Assembly: GCA_910588375.1 (NCBI GenBank)
Contig: CAJUQA010000015.1
Location: 7,180 to 71,179, forward strand
Direction: 5' to 3'
Source: an uncultured Odoribacter sp.
GTDB taxonomy: Bacteria > Bacteroidota > Bacteroidia > Bacteroidales > Marinifilaceae
DNA length: 64,000 bases
Within the stretch, counting starts at the first letter, position 1. The number at the start of each line of letters is the position of its first letter. The position numbers and the translations under genes were made by a program. The notes beneath the pieces are model-generated. The model was not told the DNA's origin and ran no database searches. It saw nothing but the letters and a program-made list of their open reading frames with translations. Below, piece by piece: positions 16,488 through 25,249 of the stretch.

Positions 16488-17237
16488 CTAATTCTGCTCT
16501 TCCGGTTCTGGAACGTTCAGCACCTTCTCAAAACGCGACGTGCGCGACTGTTTCAGCACGCTGTTGCTGGATGAGAACTGTGTGGTCACCTCCAGATAGT
16601 AATCGCCCGGCGCCAATTTCGGCACCCGGAACGATAATGCGGAAGGATTGTTCACCGTCAGACGGCGCATATCCACAGCAACGACACTGTTGTCGTCCAC
16701 CCGGATGAAACGGATGCCGTTACCCTCGTTCTCTCCTGCAATCTGAATGTTACGTCCCTTGACGCTCACCACTTCATCGGGAGTAATCACCCCATTCAGC
16801 TCACCCGTCCACGTATCCGTCACGCCTGAAATCTCCGGACCGGCAGAAGATATGCCCAACACTTCCACCCCCACCTCTTTCACTCCCTCACGCAATGCCG
16901 CACTCAATTGAAAATTTACGCCCACTTTGTGCTTTTTCTCGTCAAACGTCTCGTTCTTGTCACGCCACACACCCGATACGCTGGGATAAGCGTAAAACAC
17001 GCCAGTACCCACACTAAATCCGGCAAGCAGTTTGTTACGGATGATACGGTCGCCCCGGTTGAGAATGTCAACAAGGGTTTCCAATTGAAATTCAGTACCT
17101 TCCGCCTGCAACGCCTTGGCGATGTCTTCGGTGGTAACCATATTGCCCGCCTTCACCTTCAGTGTGAAATCGTTAGGGTCTTCCGTCAGCGGATTATCCA
17201 CCAACCAACCCTGCCAAAATGTAGTCTTCTTTGCCAT
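16488..17237 (-). CDS. HU/IHF-like N-terminal domain plus DUF4469 protein
   Basis: 249 residues, no signal peptide. Residues ~1-120 resemble the Bvu_2165-type IHF/HU-like domain (GNMVTTEDIAKAL, then a beta-rich part). Residues ~130-235 resemble DUF4469, an Ig-like fold (GPEISGV...GVITPDEVVSVKGRNI). Whether it binds DNA is not shown. It is the first gene of a two-gene unit with the BACON lipoprotein, mirroring DUF6261 at 2714-3460. It starts 92 bp from the inverted repeat of invertible promoter 3 and is predicted OFF in this orientation. Confidence 0.75.
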   Translation of the reverse strand: MAKKTTFWQGWLVDNPLTEDPNDFTLKVKAGNMVTTEDIAKALQAEGTEFQLETLVDILNRGDRIIRNKLLAGFSVGTGVFYAYPSVSGVWRDKNETFDEKKHKVGVNFQLSAALREGVKEVGVEVLGISSAGPEISGVTDTWTGELNGVITPDEVVSVKGRNIQIAGENEGNGIRFIRVDDNSVVAVDMRRLTVNNPSALSFRVPKLAPGDYYLEVTTQFSSSNSVLKQSRTSRFEKVLNVPEPEEQN

Positions 17238-17328
17238 AATGTCTTTTGTTTTATGTTAAATACTATCTCCCTGACACTAAAAGCATTACCAATCGAAGCC
17301 ACGTTTAAAAACTCCTATTTATACCACA

Positions 17329-17499
17329 AAAAAAACGTTCCTTTTTTTGGTGAAAAAAAAGAGGGGATAAAACTAAAAGGGAATGAAATGTGAATATTTT
17401 ATAAAATTTTGAAAATAAAAGCGTTGCAGGTCGATTAATTTTTTCTACATTTGCGATTGTGTAGTGGAAAAAGTTCACCAAAAAAAGGAACGTTTTTTT
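17329..17499. promoter_or_regulatory. Invertible promoter 3, OFF for the DUF4469/lipoprotein operon
   Basis: A 26-bp perfect inverted repeat (core AAACGTTCCTTTTTTTGG) lies at 17329-17354 and, inverted, at 17474-17499, enclosing 119 bp. Inside, on the + strand, is TTG (17424-17426), a 19-nt spacer, then TACATTTG (17446-17453). It points right into the terminator at 17563-17594, away from DUF4469. The site differs from that of promoter 2 by one base in the core (ACGTTCC against ACGTCCC). Confidence 0.85.
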
Positions 17500-17562
17500 G
17501 GGAATACACCTCTCTAAAACACACTTACACTTTAAGTTATACTACAGATATAACTAACAAAC

Positions 17563-17596
17563 AAAAAAAATCCACTCCTCAGGAGTGGATTTTTCA
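17563..17596. terminator. Terminator after the DEAD-box helicase, also facing invertible promoter 3
   Basis: TCCACTCC (17571-17578), loop TCA, GGAGTGGA (17582-17589), with eight A before and a T-run after, so it is bidirectional. Confidence 0.9.
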
Positions 17597-17612
17597 TATA
17601 GACTGACGTCCG

Positions 17613-19376
17613 TTACTTTCTACGTTTCTTGCCGCCGTCGCCCTTTTTCCTTTCGCCAAAGCGGGAACGGCCACGACCGCCTCCCTCGCTTTTGCGCCAT
17701 TTGTTGTTGGCGGTGGAATTTCGTTTCTTGCCTTGGGAATTACGAGCGTAGCGGTCTTTCACCTCCGTCACCGTAAACGGCAATCCGTTGAAACTGACAT
17801 TGCGGAAACAGCCGGCAAAACCGTCCAGCCCGCGCACGTCTACTTCAAATTTCGTATTGCTGTCGAATATCCGGATACTTCCGATTTCCAATCCCTTGCG
17901 GGGAGCATTTTCGTTGATAATCGTCATGAGGTCGCGGGGCGTGAAACCGTCCTCTTTACCCACGTTCACGCTGAACGTCGTAAACTCGTATTCCGACTCC
18001 TCCGAGCGTCCGCCCCGGCGGCCTTCCTTGCCACCCTGCCGGCGTTCATCCTCAGTGAGGTTCAAATCCTCCACGCCCGCATATTTCTTCAGCAACCGTC
18101 CGAATTCATAGGAAACCATCTTCTGTATCAATTCCTCCTTTGTCAGTTCCTGGAACTTCTCGAACAATTCCTGCTGGTAAGGCGCAAGCGTCTCTTTCTG
18201 TTCCGCCGCCAAAATCTTGTCGGCATAATAAAGCAACTGGGCGCGACACACTTCGTTGCCTCCCGGCACCTCCTTATATTCAAACTTCTTTTTCAACACC
18301 CCTTCAATGCGGCGCAGCTTTCCTTTCTCCTTCGAGTTGATAATCGCCACCGACACGCCGTCGCGTCCGGCACGTCCCGTACGCCCGCTACGGTGCGTAT
18401 AGCTCTCCACATCCTCCGGCAAGTTATAATTAATCACATGCGTCAGATTATCCACATCCAGTCCCCGCGCAGCCACGTCCGTCGCCACCAGCACCTTCAG
18501 CCTCTTTGAGCGGAAACGGGCCATCACCTCGTCGCGCTGGTTCTGTCCCAAATCGCCGTGCAGGGCATCGCAGTCGATACCGTCCTTCTGCAACTTGTGG
18601 GCAATGTCGCGCGCATCCATTTTCGTACGCGTAAAAATAATGGCATACATATCCGGGGCGCAGTCAATCACCCGGTGGAGCGTCTCATAACAATCCTTCG
18701 CCTTCACCTGGTAATACTCATGGCGCACCGTGTCGGCACCCTGGTTCTTCTTGCCTGTCGAAATCTCTTTCGGCGCATGCAGGTAATTACGAGCGATGCG
18801 CTCCACTTCCCGAGGCATCGTTGCCGAAAACAGATACGTATTGCGGGTGTCGGGCGTCTCTTCCAAGATAAAATTCAAATCCTCCTTAAAGCCCATATTC
18901 AGCATTTCGTCCGCTTCATCCAGCACAACCGCTTTCACCGCATCGATGTCCACGGCTCCCCGCTTAATCAAATCGCACAGACGGCCGGGAGTAGCCACCA
19001 GAATATGCACTCCTTTTCCCAATTCCCGGATCTGTTTCCGTATGTCCGTTCCTCCATACACGCACGCTATCCGCACCGCCGGACAATATTTCGAATAATT
19101 CTTCAAGTCGTTCCCTATCTGCACACACAGCTCCCGCGTCGGGCTCAATATCAGCACCTGTATCTTATTCACCTCCGCTTCCAGCTTCTGCAACAAAGGC
19201 AAGCCGAATGCCGCCGTCTTTCCGGTCCCCGTCTGCGCCAAGGCCACCAAATCGCTTTCTTCACTCAAAATCACAGGGATCACTTTTTCCTGTATCGGAC
19301 TCGGCGTTTCAAACCCCAAATCGGCTATTCCTTTCAGAATCTCCCCATCTAAACCTAATTCTCTAAATTTTTCCAT
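17613..19376 (-). CDS. DEAD-box RNA helicase (DeaD/CsdA type)
   Basis: 587 residues. Q motif FETPSPIQEKVIP (23-35), motif I AQTGTGKTA, Ia PTREL, II DEAD, III SAT, VI HRSGRTGRAGRDG. The C-terminus has a DbpA/CsdA-like RNA-binding domain (about 470-545) and a highly basic Gly/Arg/Lys tail. It unwinds RNA in the cytoplasm, probably in ribosome assembly or mRNA turnover. It lies 45 bp after the second ftsZ and ends at the terminator at 17563-17596, so it may be the last gene of the dcw transcript. Confidence 0.95.
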   Translation of the reverse strand: MEKFRELGLDGEILKGIADLGFETPSPIQEKVIPVILSEESDLVALAQTGTGKTAAFGLPLLQKLEAEVNKIQVLILSPTRELCVQIGNDLKNYSKYCPAVRIACVYGGTDIRKQIRELGKGVHILVATPGRLCDLIKRGAVDIDAVKAVVLDEADEMLNMGFKEDLNFILEETPDTRNTYLFSATMPREVERIARNYLHAPKEISTGKKNQGADTVRHEYYQVKAKDCYETLHRVIDCAPDMYAIIFTRTKMDARDIAHKLQKDGIDCDALHGDLGQNQRDEVMARFRSKRLKVLVATDVAARGLDVDNLTHVINYNLPEDVESYTHRSGRTGRAGRDGVSVAIINSKEKGKLRRIEGVLKKKFEYKEVPGGNEVCRAQLLYYADKILAAEQKETLAPYQQELFEKFQELTKEELIQKMVSYEFGRLLKKYAGVEDLNLTEDERRQGGKEGRRGGRSEESEYEFTTFSVNVGKEDGFTPRDLMTIINENAPRKGLEIGSIRIFDSNTKFEVDVRGLDGFAGCFRNVSFNGLPFTVTEVKDRYARNSQGKKRNSTANNKWRKSEGGGRGRSRFGERKKGDGGKKRRK

Positions 19377-19421
19377 TCAATTTTATTCATTAACTGTGCC
19401 GTTCTTCCGACACCTATACTT

Positions 19422-20555
19422 TCAAACTATCCTCACATTCCGCCTTCTTTCAAACGCCGGCGTCCTCACCAGCTCTTCAATCTCCTCGGGCGTCAGTTCC
19501 GGCTTCAACACCACTTCCTCCGCACTCAGCAACAAACCGTTTTCCTCGTGCCGGACGGTAGGCTGGTCCAGAATTTCAATATCATCTTTCGGGAATCCCG
19601 TCGCGATAATCGTCACCGAAATCGCATCGCCCAGCGCCTCATCGGTCCCTACCCCCCAAATCACGGCCGCCGTGTCGCCTACGCGGTGAATGATAATGGA
19701 GGTTATCTCCGTCATCTCGTTCATCGTCACCTCGTCCGTTCCGGAAGTGATATTCAACAATATATTTTTGGCACCGCGGATGTCGTTGTTATTCAACAGC
19801 GGGCTATCCAACGCCTCGGTAATCGCCCGGCGGGCGCGGTCCTCTCCGGAAGCCTGCGCAGCCCCCATAATCGCCACCCCGCTGTCGGTCATGACCGTCT
19901 TCACATCGGCAAAGTCCACATTGATATAGCCCGGCAACGTAATCACCTCCGCAATACCCTTCGCCGCGATATTCAACACATCGTTCGCCTTGGCAAACGC
20001 CGCAGAAATGGTCTGCGAACCGTATATCCGCTTGATTTTTTCATTGTCAATCACAATCAGGCAGTCCACATGGTCTTTCAACTGCCTCAACCCTTCCCGC
20101 GCCTGGTTCAAGCGCTTCGGTCCCTCAAAACGCGCCGGAATGGACACAATCCCCACCGTCAATATTCCCATCTCCTTCGCCAGCTTGGCAATCACCGGAG
20201 CCGCACCCGTACCCGTGCCGCCACCCATCGCCGCCGTGATAAAAGCCATACGGGTGTTCTTTTTCAACATACGGGTAATCTCCTCCAGGTTCTCTTCCGC
20301 CGATTTCGCCCCGATTTCCGGATTGTTACCGGCGCCATGTCCTTCCGTCAACTCCACGCCCAACTGAATTTTCACAGGCACTGGACTATTTTCCAGAATT
20401 TGGGCATCCGTGTTGCATACCACAAAATCCACATCACAAATCCCTTTCGCATACATATACTCCACAGCATTGCCACCTCCGCCGCCTACGCCGATTACCT
20501 TGATAATCGTAGGAGAAACTTCATCCAAATTAAAATTTACCAATCCGTCTATCAT
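19422..20555 (-). CDS. ftsZ: Cell division protein FtsZ, second paralogue (short linker, RTPAFERRR tail)
   Basis: 377 residues. Complete tubulin-like GTPase domain: GVGGGGGNAV, the GTP signature GGGTGTGAAP, and T7 loop residues NVDFAD. The linker is short and acidic, and the C-terminal RTPAFERRRNVRIV resembles the conserved FtsZ tail that binds FtsA and other partners. It lies 24 bp downstream of another complete ftsZ (20580-21884), clearly a diverged duplicate. All catalytic motifs are kept, so it is probably active. It may be the membrane-linked Z-ring partner, but which copy is essential cannot be read from sequence. Confidence 0.93.
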   Translation of the reverse strand: MIDGLVNFNLDEVSPTIIKVIGVGGGGGNAVEYMYAKGICDVDFVVCNTDAQILENSPVPVKIQLGVELTEGHGAGNNPEIGAKSAEENLEEITRMLKKNTRMAFITAAMGGGTGTGAAPVIAKLAKEMGILTVGIVSIPARFEGPKRLNQAREGLRQLKDHVDCLIVIDNEKIKRIYGSQTISAAFAKANDVLNIAAKGIAEVITLPGYINVDFADVKTVMTDSGVAIMGAAQASGEDRARRAITEALDSPLLNNNDIRGAKNILLNITSGTDEVTMNEMTEITSIIIHRVGDTAAVIWGVGTDEALGDAISVTIIATGFPKDDIEILDQPTVRHEENGLLLSAEEVVLKPELTPEEIEELVRTPAFERRRNVRIV

Positions 20556-20579
20556 AAACGACTTATTATAACCCGATTT

Positions 20580-21884
20580 TTATTTCATTTCCGTATCCCA
20601 GGATTCTTCGTTGAAGATATTGCCCAACTTGCGTTTAAACCAACTGTCCGTGTCCGGAATGTCGTTGACGCCCTTACGCTTCTTTTCGGGCGCCCCTTCC
20701 GGCTGCCGCACCTCCCGCTGTTGTTTGCGGAGCTTCTGTTCCTCCTGCTTCTGGCGTTTCTGGCGCGCCTGCTCCTCCAATTCGGAAGAACTGACAGTCA
20801 CCATCTCCAGCTCCTCCGGCATCTCCTCCACCTTAAACACCACCTCCGGCTTCGCAGGCTTCGGCGCCATCCTGTCAGCCGACACGGTATGTGTCCCAGC
20901 ACTGCTGTTGCGGTTGAATCCCACAGCAATAACCGCCACGCGCAATTTGTCCTCTAATGTCTCATCTTTTCCCGCTCCCCAAATCACATTCACATCACCG
21001 CCAACCCGCTCCTGCAAGCTCTCCGTAATCAGCGTGATTTCGTCCATCGTCACCTCCTTGTTGCCATAGAGCATGTTCAGCAGAATGTTGGAAGCCCCGC
21101 GAATATCGTGGCTATTGAGCAAGGGCGAAACCAACGCCTCTTCCAGCGCCTGCATCGCCCGGTTTTCGCCAGCAGCTTCCGCCGCCCCCATCAACGCCAC
21201 GCCGCTGTCGCGCATCACGCCATCCACATCGGCAAAGTCCACATTCACATACCCCTTGAAAGTGATGATTTCGGCAATACTTTTGGCGGCAATCGTCAGT
21301 ACATTATCGGCCATGGCAAAAGCCTCCGACAATTTCAAATCACCGTATATATCTTTCAGTCTGTCATTCTTGATTATCAGCAACGCATCCACATACTGCT
21401 CCAACTCATCAATCCCGTCCATTGCCTGCTCCATCTTCCGCCGACCTTCAAAACTGAAAGGCAACGTCACTATACCGATGGTCAGTATGCCCAACTCCTT
21501 GGCCTGCCGGGCAATTTCAGGAGCCGCTCCCGTACCGGTTCCTCCCCCCATGCCTGCCGTGACAAACGCCATCTTGGTCTTATGCGACAACAGATTCCGG
21601 ATAAAGTCCATGCTTTCCACCGCCGACTGCCGTCCGCGTTCGGGCACACATCCCGCCCCACGTCCTTCCGTCAGCTCCTTACCCAACTGAATCTTGTTCT
21701 TCACCGGACTCAAACGCAACGCCTGGATATCCGTATTGCAAACCACAAACTCCACCCCGTGAATCCCCTGACGGCACATGTGGTTCACAGCATTGCTGCC
21801 GCCGCCGCCCACGCCGATTACCTTAATGATGGATTCCTGCTGTACAGGCAATTTCAGTGCTAACAATTCGTCGTTATTATCCAT
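20580..21884 (-). CDS. ftsZ: Cell division protein FtsZ, first paralogue (long charged linker)
   Basis: 434 residues. GTPase domain with GVGGGGSNAV, GGGTGTGAAP and NVDFAD. After about residue 330 there is a long linker with a Gln/Lys/Glu/Arg-rich stretch (about 372-410). The C-terminus (TDSWFKRKLGNIFNEE) lacks a clear TPAF-type peptide and could form an amphipathic helix. It follows ftsA in the normal place for ftsZ, 20 bp downstream. With the paralogue next to it, the organism appears to encode two Z-ring proteins that differ mainly in tail and linker. Confidence 0.93.
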   Translation of the reverse strand: MDNNDELLALKLPVQQESIIKVIGVGGGGSNAVNHMCRQGIHGVEFVVCNTDIQALRLSPVKNKIQLGKELTEGRGAGCVPERGRQSAVESMDFIRNLLSHKTKMAFVTAGMGGGTGTGAAPEIARQAKELGILTIGIVTLPFSFEGRRKMEQAMDGIDELEQYVDALLIIKNDRLKDIYGDLKLSEAFAMADNVLTIAAKSIAEIITFKGYVNVDFADVDGVMRDSGVALMGAAEAAGENRAMQALEEALVSPLLNSHDIRGASNILLNMLYGNKEVTMDEITLITESLQERVGGDVNVIWGAGKDETLEDKLRVAVIAVGFNRNSSAGTHTVSADRMAPKPAKPEVVFKVEEMPEELEMVTVSSSELEEQARQKRQKQEEQKLRKQQREVRQPEGAPEKKRKGVNDIPDTDSWFKRKLGNIFNEESWDTEMK

Positions 21885-21903
21885 AAATCAATCATTTACC
21901 ATC

Positions 21904-23076
21904 TCATTTAAACAATCCGGAGAGCCACCCCATCAAACCGCCTTTCTCCTCCTCCGGCTCCGCATGTTCGCATAACAGCAATCCCAACACTGCCAAACAG
22001 GCTGGTGCCTGGAATATATTTTCATCCGGTCCCAACACCCCTTTTGCCTTGGCATATCCGACCTGCTGACCGGATAACTTTGCGAGCAGCCCATCCGTTC
22101 CCGGAATACGGCTCCCCCCTCCCGTCAGCAAAATCTCATTTCCGCCATCCGTAAAGCGCCACTGCTGGAGCTGATATACAGCCCCCTCCAGCAACTCTTC
22201 CAGGCGACACTGTATCACTTTAGCCAAATCCCGTTTTTCAATCTGCTTGTTGGCATCCGGAATCTGCACCTTTTCACTCTTACACGCCGAGCGGAGCGCC
22301 ATGCCGTGCGAATGTTTCATCTTCTTCGCCTGCTGCAACTCCTCCAAGCGGAAAGCGCACTTTATATCGTGGTCGATGGCTGCGCTTCCCAACGGCAGCA
22401 CCACTTCATGATCCAACATACCGTCACGGAACAGCATCACGCCGGTATGCGCGGCGCCCAAATCCACCAATGCAAAACGCCGTTTCGATTCACTCACGCC
22501 CAACGCCTCCATATAAGCCCGCGCCACTGGAAAAAACTCCACATGCCCGATGCCGCACGCCTCCATCAACTGCCTCACCTCTTTCAGATAGTGCGGGTCG
22601 GAAGTATATACACGGAAACGCACTTCCAACGTCCGTCCCGACTTCCCTACCGGATTTGCGGTATACTCACCCCTGTCCACCGTATAAGCCACCGGAATAA
22701 CATCCACCACCTCTTCTCCCTTGGCATTTACCAATTCGATACACTTGTTTTCCGCCCGGATCAAATCGGATTCTTTCACCGTCTTGCGTTGCAAAGAAAT
22801 ACTCACCCTCTGTTCCGCCATCCGGATCGCCTTCCCCGACAGCGACATATTCAAGACATCCACCCGCTTGTCCCGTACCAACTCTTTCAGCAGATACAGA
22901 ACATACGATTTCACCTTCCCCTTATCGGTAATCACCCCCTCCTTCACCCCCTGCAAAGCAATCATCTTCATGCCGGTCAGACGGCAGTCGCCCCGGTTGT
23001 CCACCCCGGCGACAGCCATCACCATTTTTTCGGAACCAATATCCAAAGATGCTGTCAACCCCATAATATCTGTCAT
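21904..23076 (-). CDS. ftsA: Cell division protein FtsA
   Basis: 390 residues, actin/Hsp70-like ATPase fold: phosphate-1 SLDIGSEKMVMAV near the start, phosphate-2 ALVDLGAAHTGVM near 210, and LLTGGGSRIPG near 325. The C-terminus GLMGWLSGLFK is an amphipathic membrane-targeting helix. It tethers FtsZ to the inner membrane. It sits 4 bp after ftsQ and before two ftsZ genes, so it may have two partners. Confidence 0.94.
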   Translation of the reverse strand: MTDIMGLTASLDIGSEKMVMAVAGVDNRGDCRLTGMKMIALQGVKEGVITDKGKVKSYVLYLLKELVRDKRVDVLNMSLSGKAIRMAEQRVSISLQRKTVKESDLIRAENKCIELVNAKGEEVVDVIPVAYTVDRGEYTANPVGKSGRTLEVRFRVYTSDPHYLKEVRQLMEACGIGHVEFFPVARAYMEALGVSESKRRFALVDLGAAHTGVMLFRDGMLDHEVVLPLGSAAIDHDIKCAFRLEELQQAKKMKHSHGMALRSACKSEKVQIPDANKQIEKRDLAKVIQCRLEELLEGAVYQLQQWRFTDGGNEILLTGGGSRIPGTDGLLAKLSGQQVGYAKAKGVLGPDENIFQAPACLAVLGLLLCEHAEPEEEKGGLMGWLSGLFK

Positions 23077-23080
23077 TTAT

Positions 23081-23806
23081 TTATTTCTTTACGCAAACAA
23101 TCTGCTTGTCAAATTTCAAATTGATCTCCTTATACAAATTCCACCCCTTCCTGGCGATTCCCTTTTTCAGGAACAAACGCAGCTTTTCCATTTTCTGTTC
23201 ATACCCCTCCAGACTGCCCAATACAATTCTGAAACTCCCCACCTTGGGAATCAATATCACCTCTTTCCCGCCCTCCACGACAATCTGTTCCACATAAGCA
23301 TCCCAGAACTCATCATTCCTCAATGCCATCACGAACGGATACAACTCTTCGCAAGCAAATTTTCTGGATACATTTCCGGTTGCAACCACAACCCTGGAAG
23401 TATATTTCTGAGACAACGGCATGATTTTGCCGTCTTCATCCACATAGTAACCATCATTGTTCAATACCCTGAGTACAGGTTTACGTTGTCTGATTTCTAT
23501 GTGTAAATAACCGTCTAAACTGTAGTAAACCTGAGCCGATTTGACAACCGACCTTCCCACAAGCAGCCGTTCGATGCTGTCCTTGTCTATCTCCGTAATG
23601 CCTCTGCCCTCAACTTCCCCGTACTTCTGCTTCACCACCCTCATCACGTCCCCTTCGTCGGCAAAAGCATTGGTCACCGCATCCGCCACGGTAACCCGCA
23701 TTCCCTTACACTCCACCCTGTCCCGCTCTGCGGACACAAAGGTAAGCACAATTATCAGGTATACAAATAATCCGATAAATAATATGTAAGGTCTTGCTTT
23801 CTGCAT
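23081..23806 (-). CDS. ftsQ: Cell division protein FtsQ/DivIB
   Basis: 241 residues. One N-terminal transmembrane helix (about 8-25: LFIGLFVYLIIVLTFV), then a POTRA-like and beta domain in the periplasm. Sequence conservation in this family is low; the call rests on topology, length and position between murC and ftsA. It connects early and late divisome proteins. Confidence 0.85.
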   Translation of the reverse strand: MQKARPYILFIGLFVYLIIVLTFVSAERDRVECKGMRVTVADAVTNAFADEGDVMRVVKQKYGEVEGRGITEIDKDSIERLLVGRSVVKSAQVYYSLDGYLHIEIRQRKPVLRVLNNDGYYVDEDGKIMPLSQKYTSRVVVATGNVSRKFACEELYPFVMALRNDEFWDAYVEQIVVEGGKEVILIPKVGSFRIVLGSLEGYEQKMEKLRLFLKKGIARKGWNLYKEINLKFDKQIVCVKK

Positions 23807-23842
23807 ATACTCCTATTTTCCTTCCAACGAATACAACGGGGG

Positions 23843-25219
23843 TTAGTTCGAACCTTTCCTGAAAATATTTGTCAGCGCCGGCACAAAACGGTCAATATCC
23901 CCCGCTCCCAGTGTCACAAAGACACCGCCGTCCATCTTCTCTTCCACAAACCGGACAAAACGCTCCTTCGGAACAATCGCCGAAGGCTTCACCACATCTT
24001 TCCGGATAATCTCGGAAGTCACACCCGGCAGGGGCAACTCCCGCGCCGGATAAATATCCAGCAAAATCACTTCGTCCGCAATGTTCAGGCTCCGCGCAAA
24101 CCAATCGTGCATATCGCTCGTACGGGAATACAGATGCGGCTGAAAAGCCACGGTCAGCTTCCGTTCGGGCCAAATCTCCCGGACAGCCTGCAACACCGCC
24201 TCAATTTCACGCGGGTGGTGTGCATAATCATCCACATAAATCGTCCGCCCGGAAGCGTGGATATTAAACCGACGCTGCACCCCCTTGAAACCGGGCAACG
24301 CCTCCTTTATCTCTTCCGGCGTCACCCCCGCCTCCAAGGCCAGCGTAATCGCCAGCGTGGCATTCTCCACATTCATGCGCCCCGGTACCCCCAACTTCAA
24401 ATCCTTGATTTCCGCTTTCACACCGTGATAATCAAACACGGAACACACGCCTTCCACCCGTAAATTGTCCGAATAGAAATCGGCAGCCCCATCCACAGCA
24501 TAATATCCCGACACCGCCGCCTTTTTCAGTTCCAGCCCCTTTTTCACAAACAACTTTCCGCCTTCCCTCACCTTACCCCCAAACTCCTCAAAAGCGGCGA
24601 CCAGATTCTTCCGGTTGCCATAAATATCCAGGTGGTCTTCGTCCATAGCCGTGATGGCTGCCATCTCCGGCGTCAGATGCAAAAAAGAACGGTCATACTC
24701 GTCTGCCTCAATAACAATATAAGGAGAATGGGCATCCAGCAAAAGGTTCGTCCCGAAGTTCATGGAAATGCCCCCTAAAAAAGCATTGCATCCCACCGAC
24801 GAACAATGCAGCAGATATGCCAAAAGCGTCGATGTCGTCGTTTTCCCGTGCGTCCCGGCAATACACAACGCCTTGCCCCGGCGCGACAATAAACCCAGCA
24901 CCTCCGAACGTTTGTGAAGGCCGAAGCCCGCCTGCTCAAAAAACTGCAACTGCGCATTATCTTGCGGAATAGCGGGAGTGTACACCACCAACGTACGTGC
25001 CTTGTCGCGAAAATCCGCTCCTATTTCCTCCTCCGAATCCCGATAGTTCACGGGAATCCCTTCCTCCCCGCTCAGTTTCTCCGTCAAAGGCGACGACGTA
25101 CGGTCGTACCCTGCCACCCGGTAACCGTTGGCTTTGAAATAGCGCGCCAAGGCACTCATCCCAATACCCCCGATACCGACAAAATACACATTTTCGATTT
25201 TTTCCGATATATTTTTCAT
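23843..25219 (-). CDS. murC: UDP-N-acetylmuramate-L-alanine ligase
   Basis: 458 residues. N-terminal Rossmann domain (GIGGIGMSALARYF), ATP loop GTHGKTTTS near 117, the DEYDRSFLHLTPEMAAIT region, and a C-terminal domain with a DDYAHHP motif. It adds L-Ala to UDP-MurNAc in the cytoplasm, the first peptide step of peptidoglycan precursor synthesis. It sits between murG and ftsQ in the dcw operon. Confidence 0.97.
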   Translation of the reverse strand: MKNISEKIENVYFVGIGGIGMSALARYFKANGYRVAGYDRTSSPLTEKLSGEEGIPVNYRDSEEEIGADFRDKARTLVVYTPAIPQDNAQLQFFEQAGFGLHKRSEVLGLLSRRGKALCIAGTHGKTTTSTLLAYLLHCSSVGCNAFLGGISMNFGTNLLLDAHSPYIVIEADEYDRSFLHLTPEMAAITAMDEDHLDIYGNRKNLVAAFEEFGGKVREGGKLFVKKGLELKKAAVSGYYAVDGAADFYSDNLRVEGVCSVFDYHGVKAEIKDLKLGVPGRMNVENATLAITLALEAGVTPEEIKEALPGFKGVQRRFNIHASGRTIYVDDYAHHPREIEAVLQAVREIWPERKLTVAFQPHLYSRTSDMHDWFARSLNIADEVILLDIYPARELPLPGVTSEIIRKDVVKPSAIVPKERFVRFVEEKMDGGVFVTLGAGDIDRFVPALTNIFRKGSN

Positions 25220-25249
25220 CCTTTATACATTTGCTTCCATGAATCCGCC

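Noticed and set aside
19548..20957. 469-residue plus-strand ORF opposite the ftsZ genes
   Set aside because: Antisense shadow of two well-supported ftsZ genes, His/Arg-rich, no start context.
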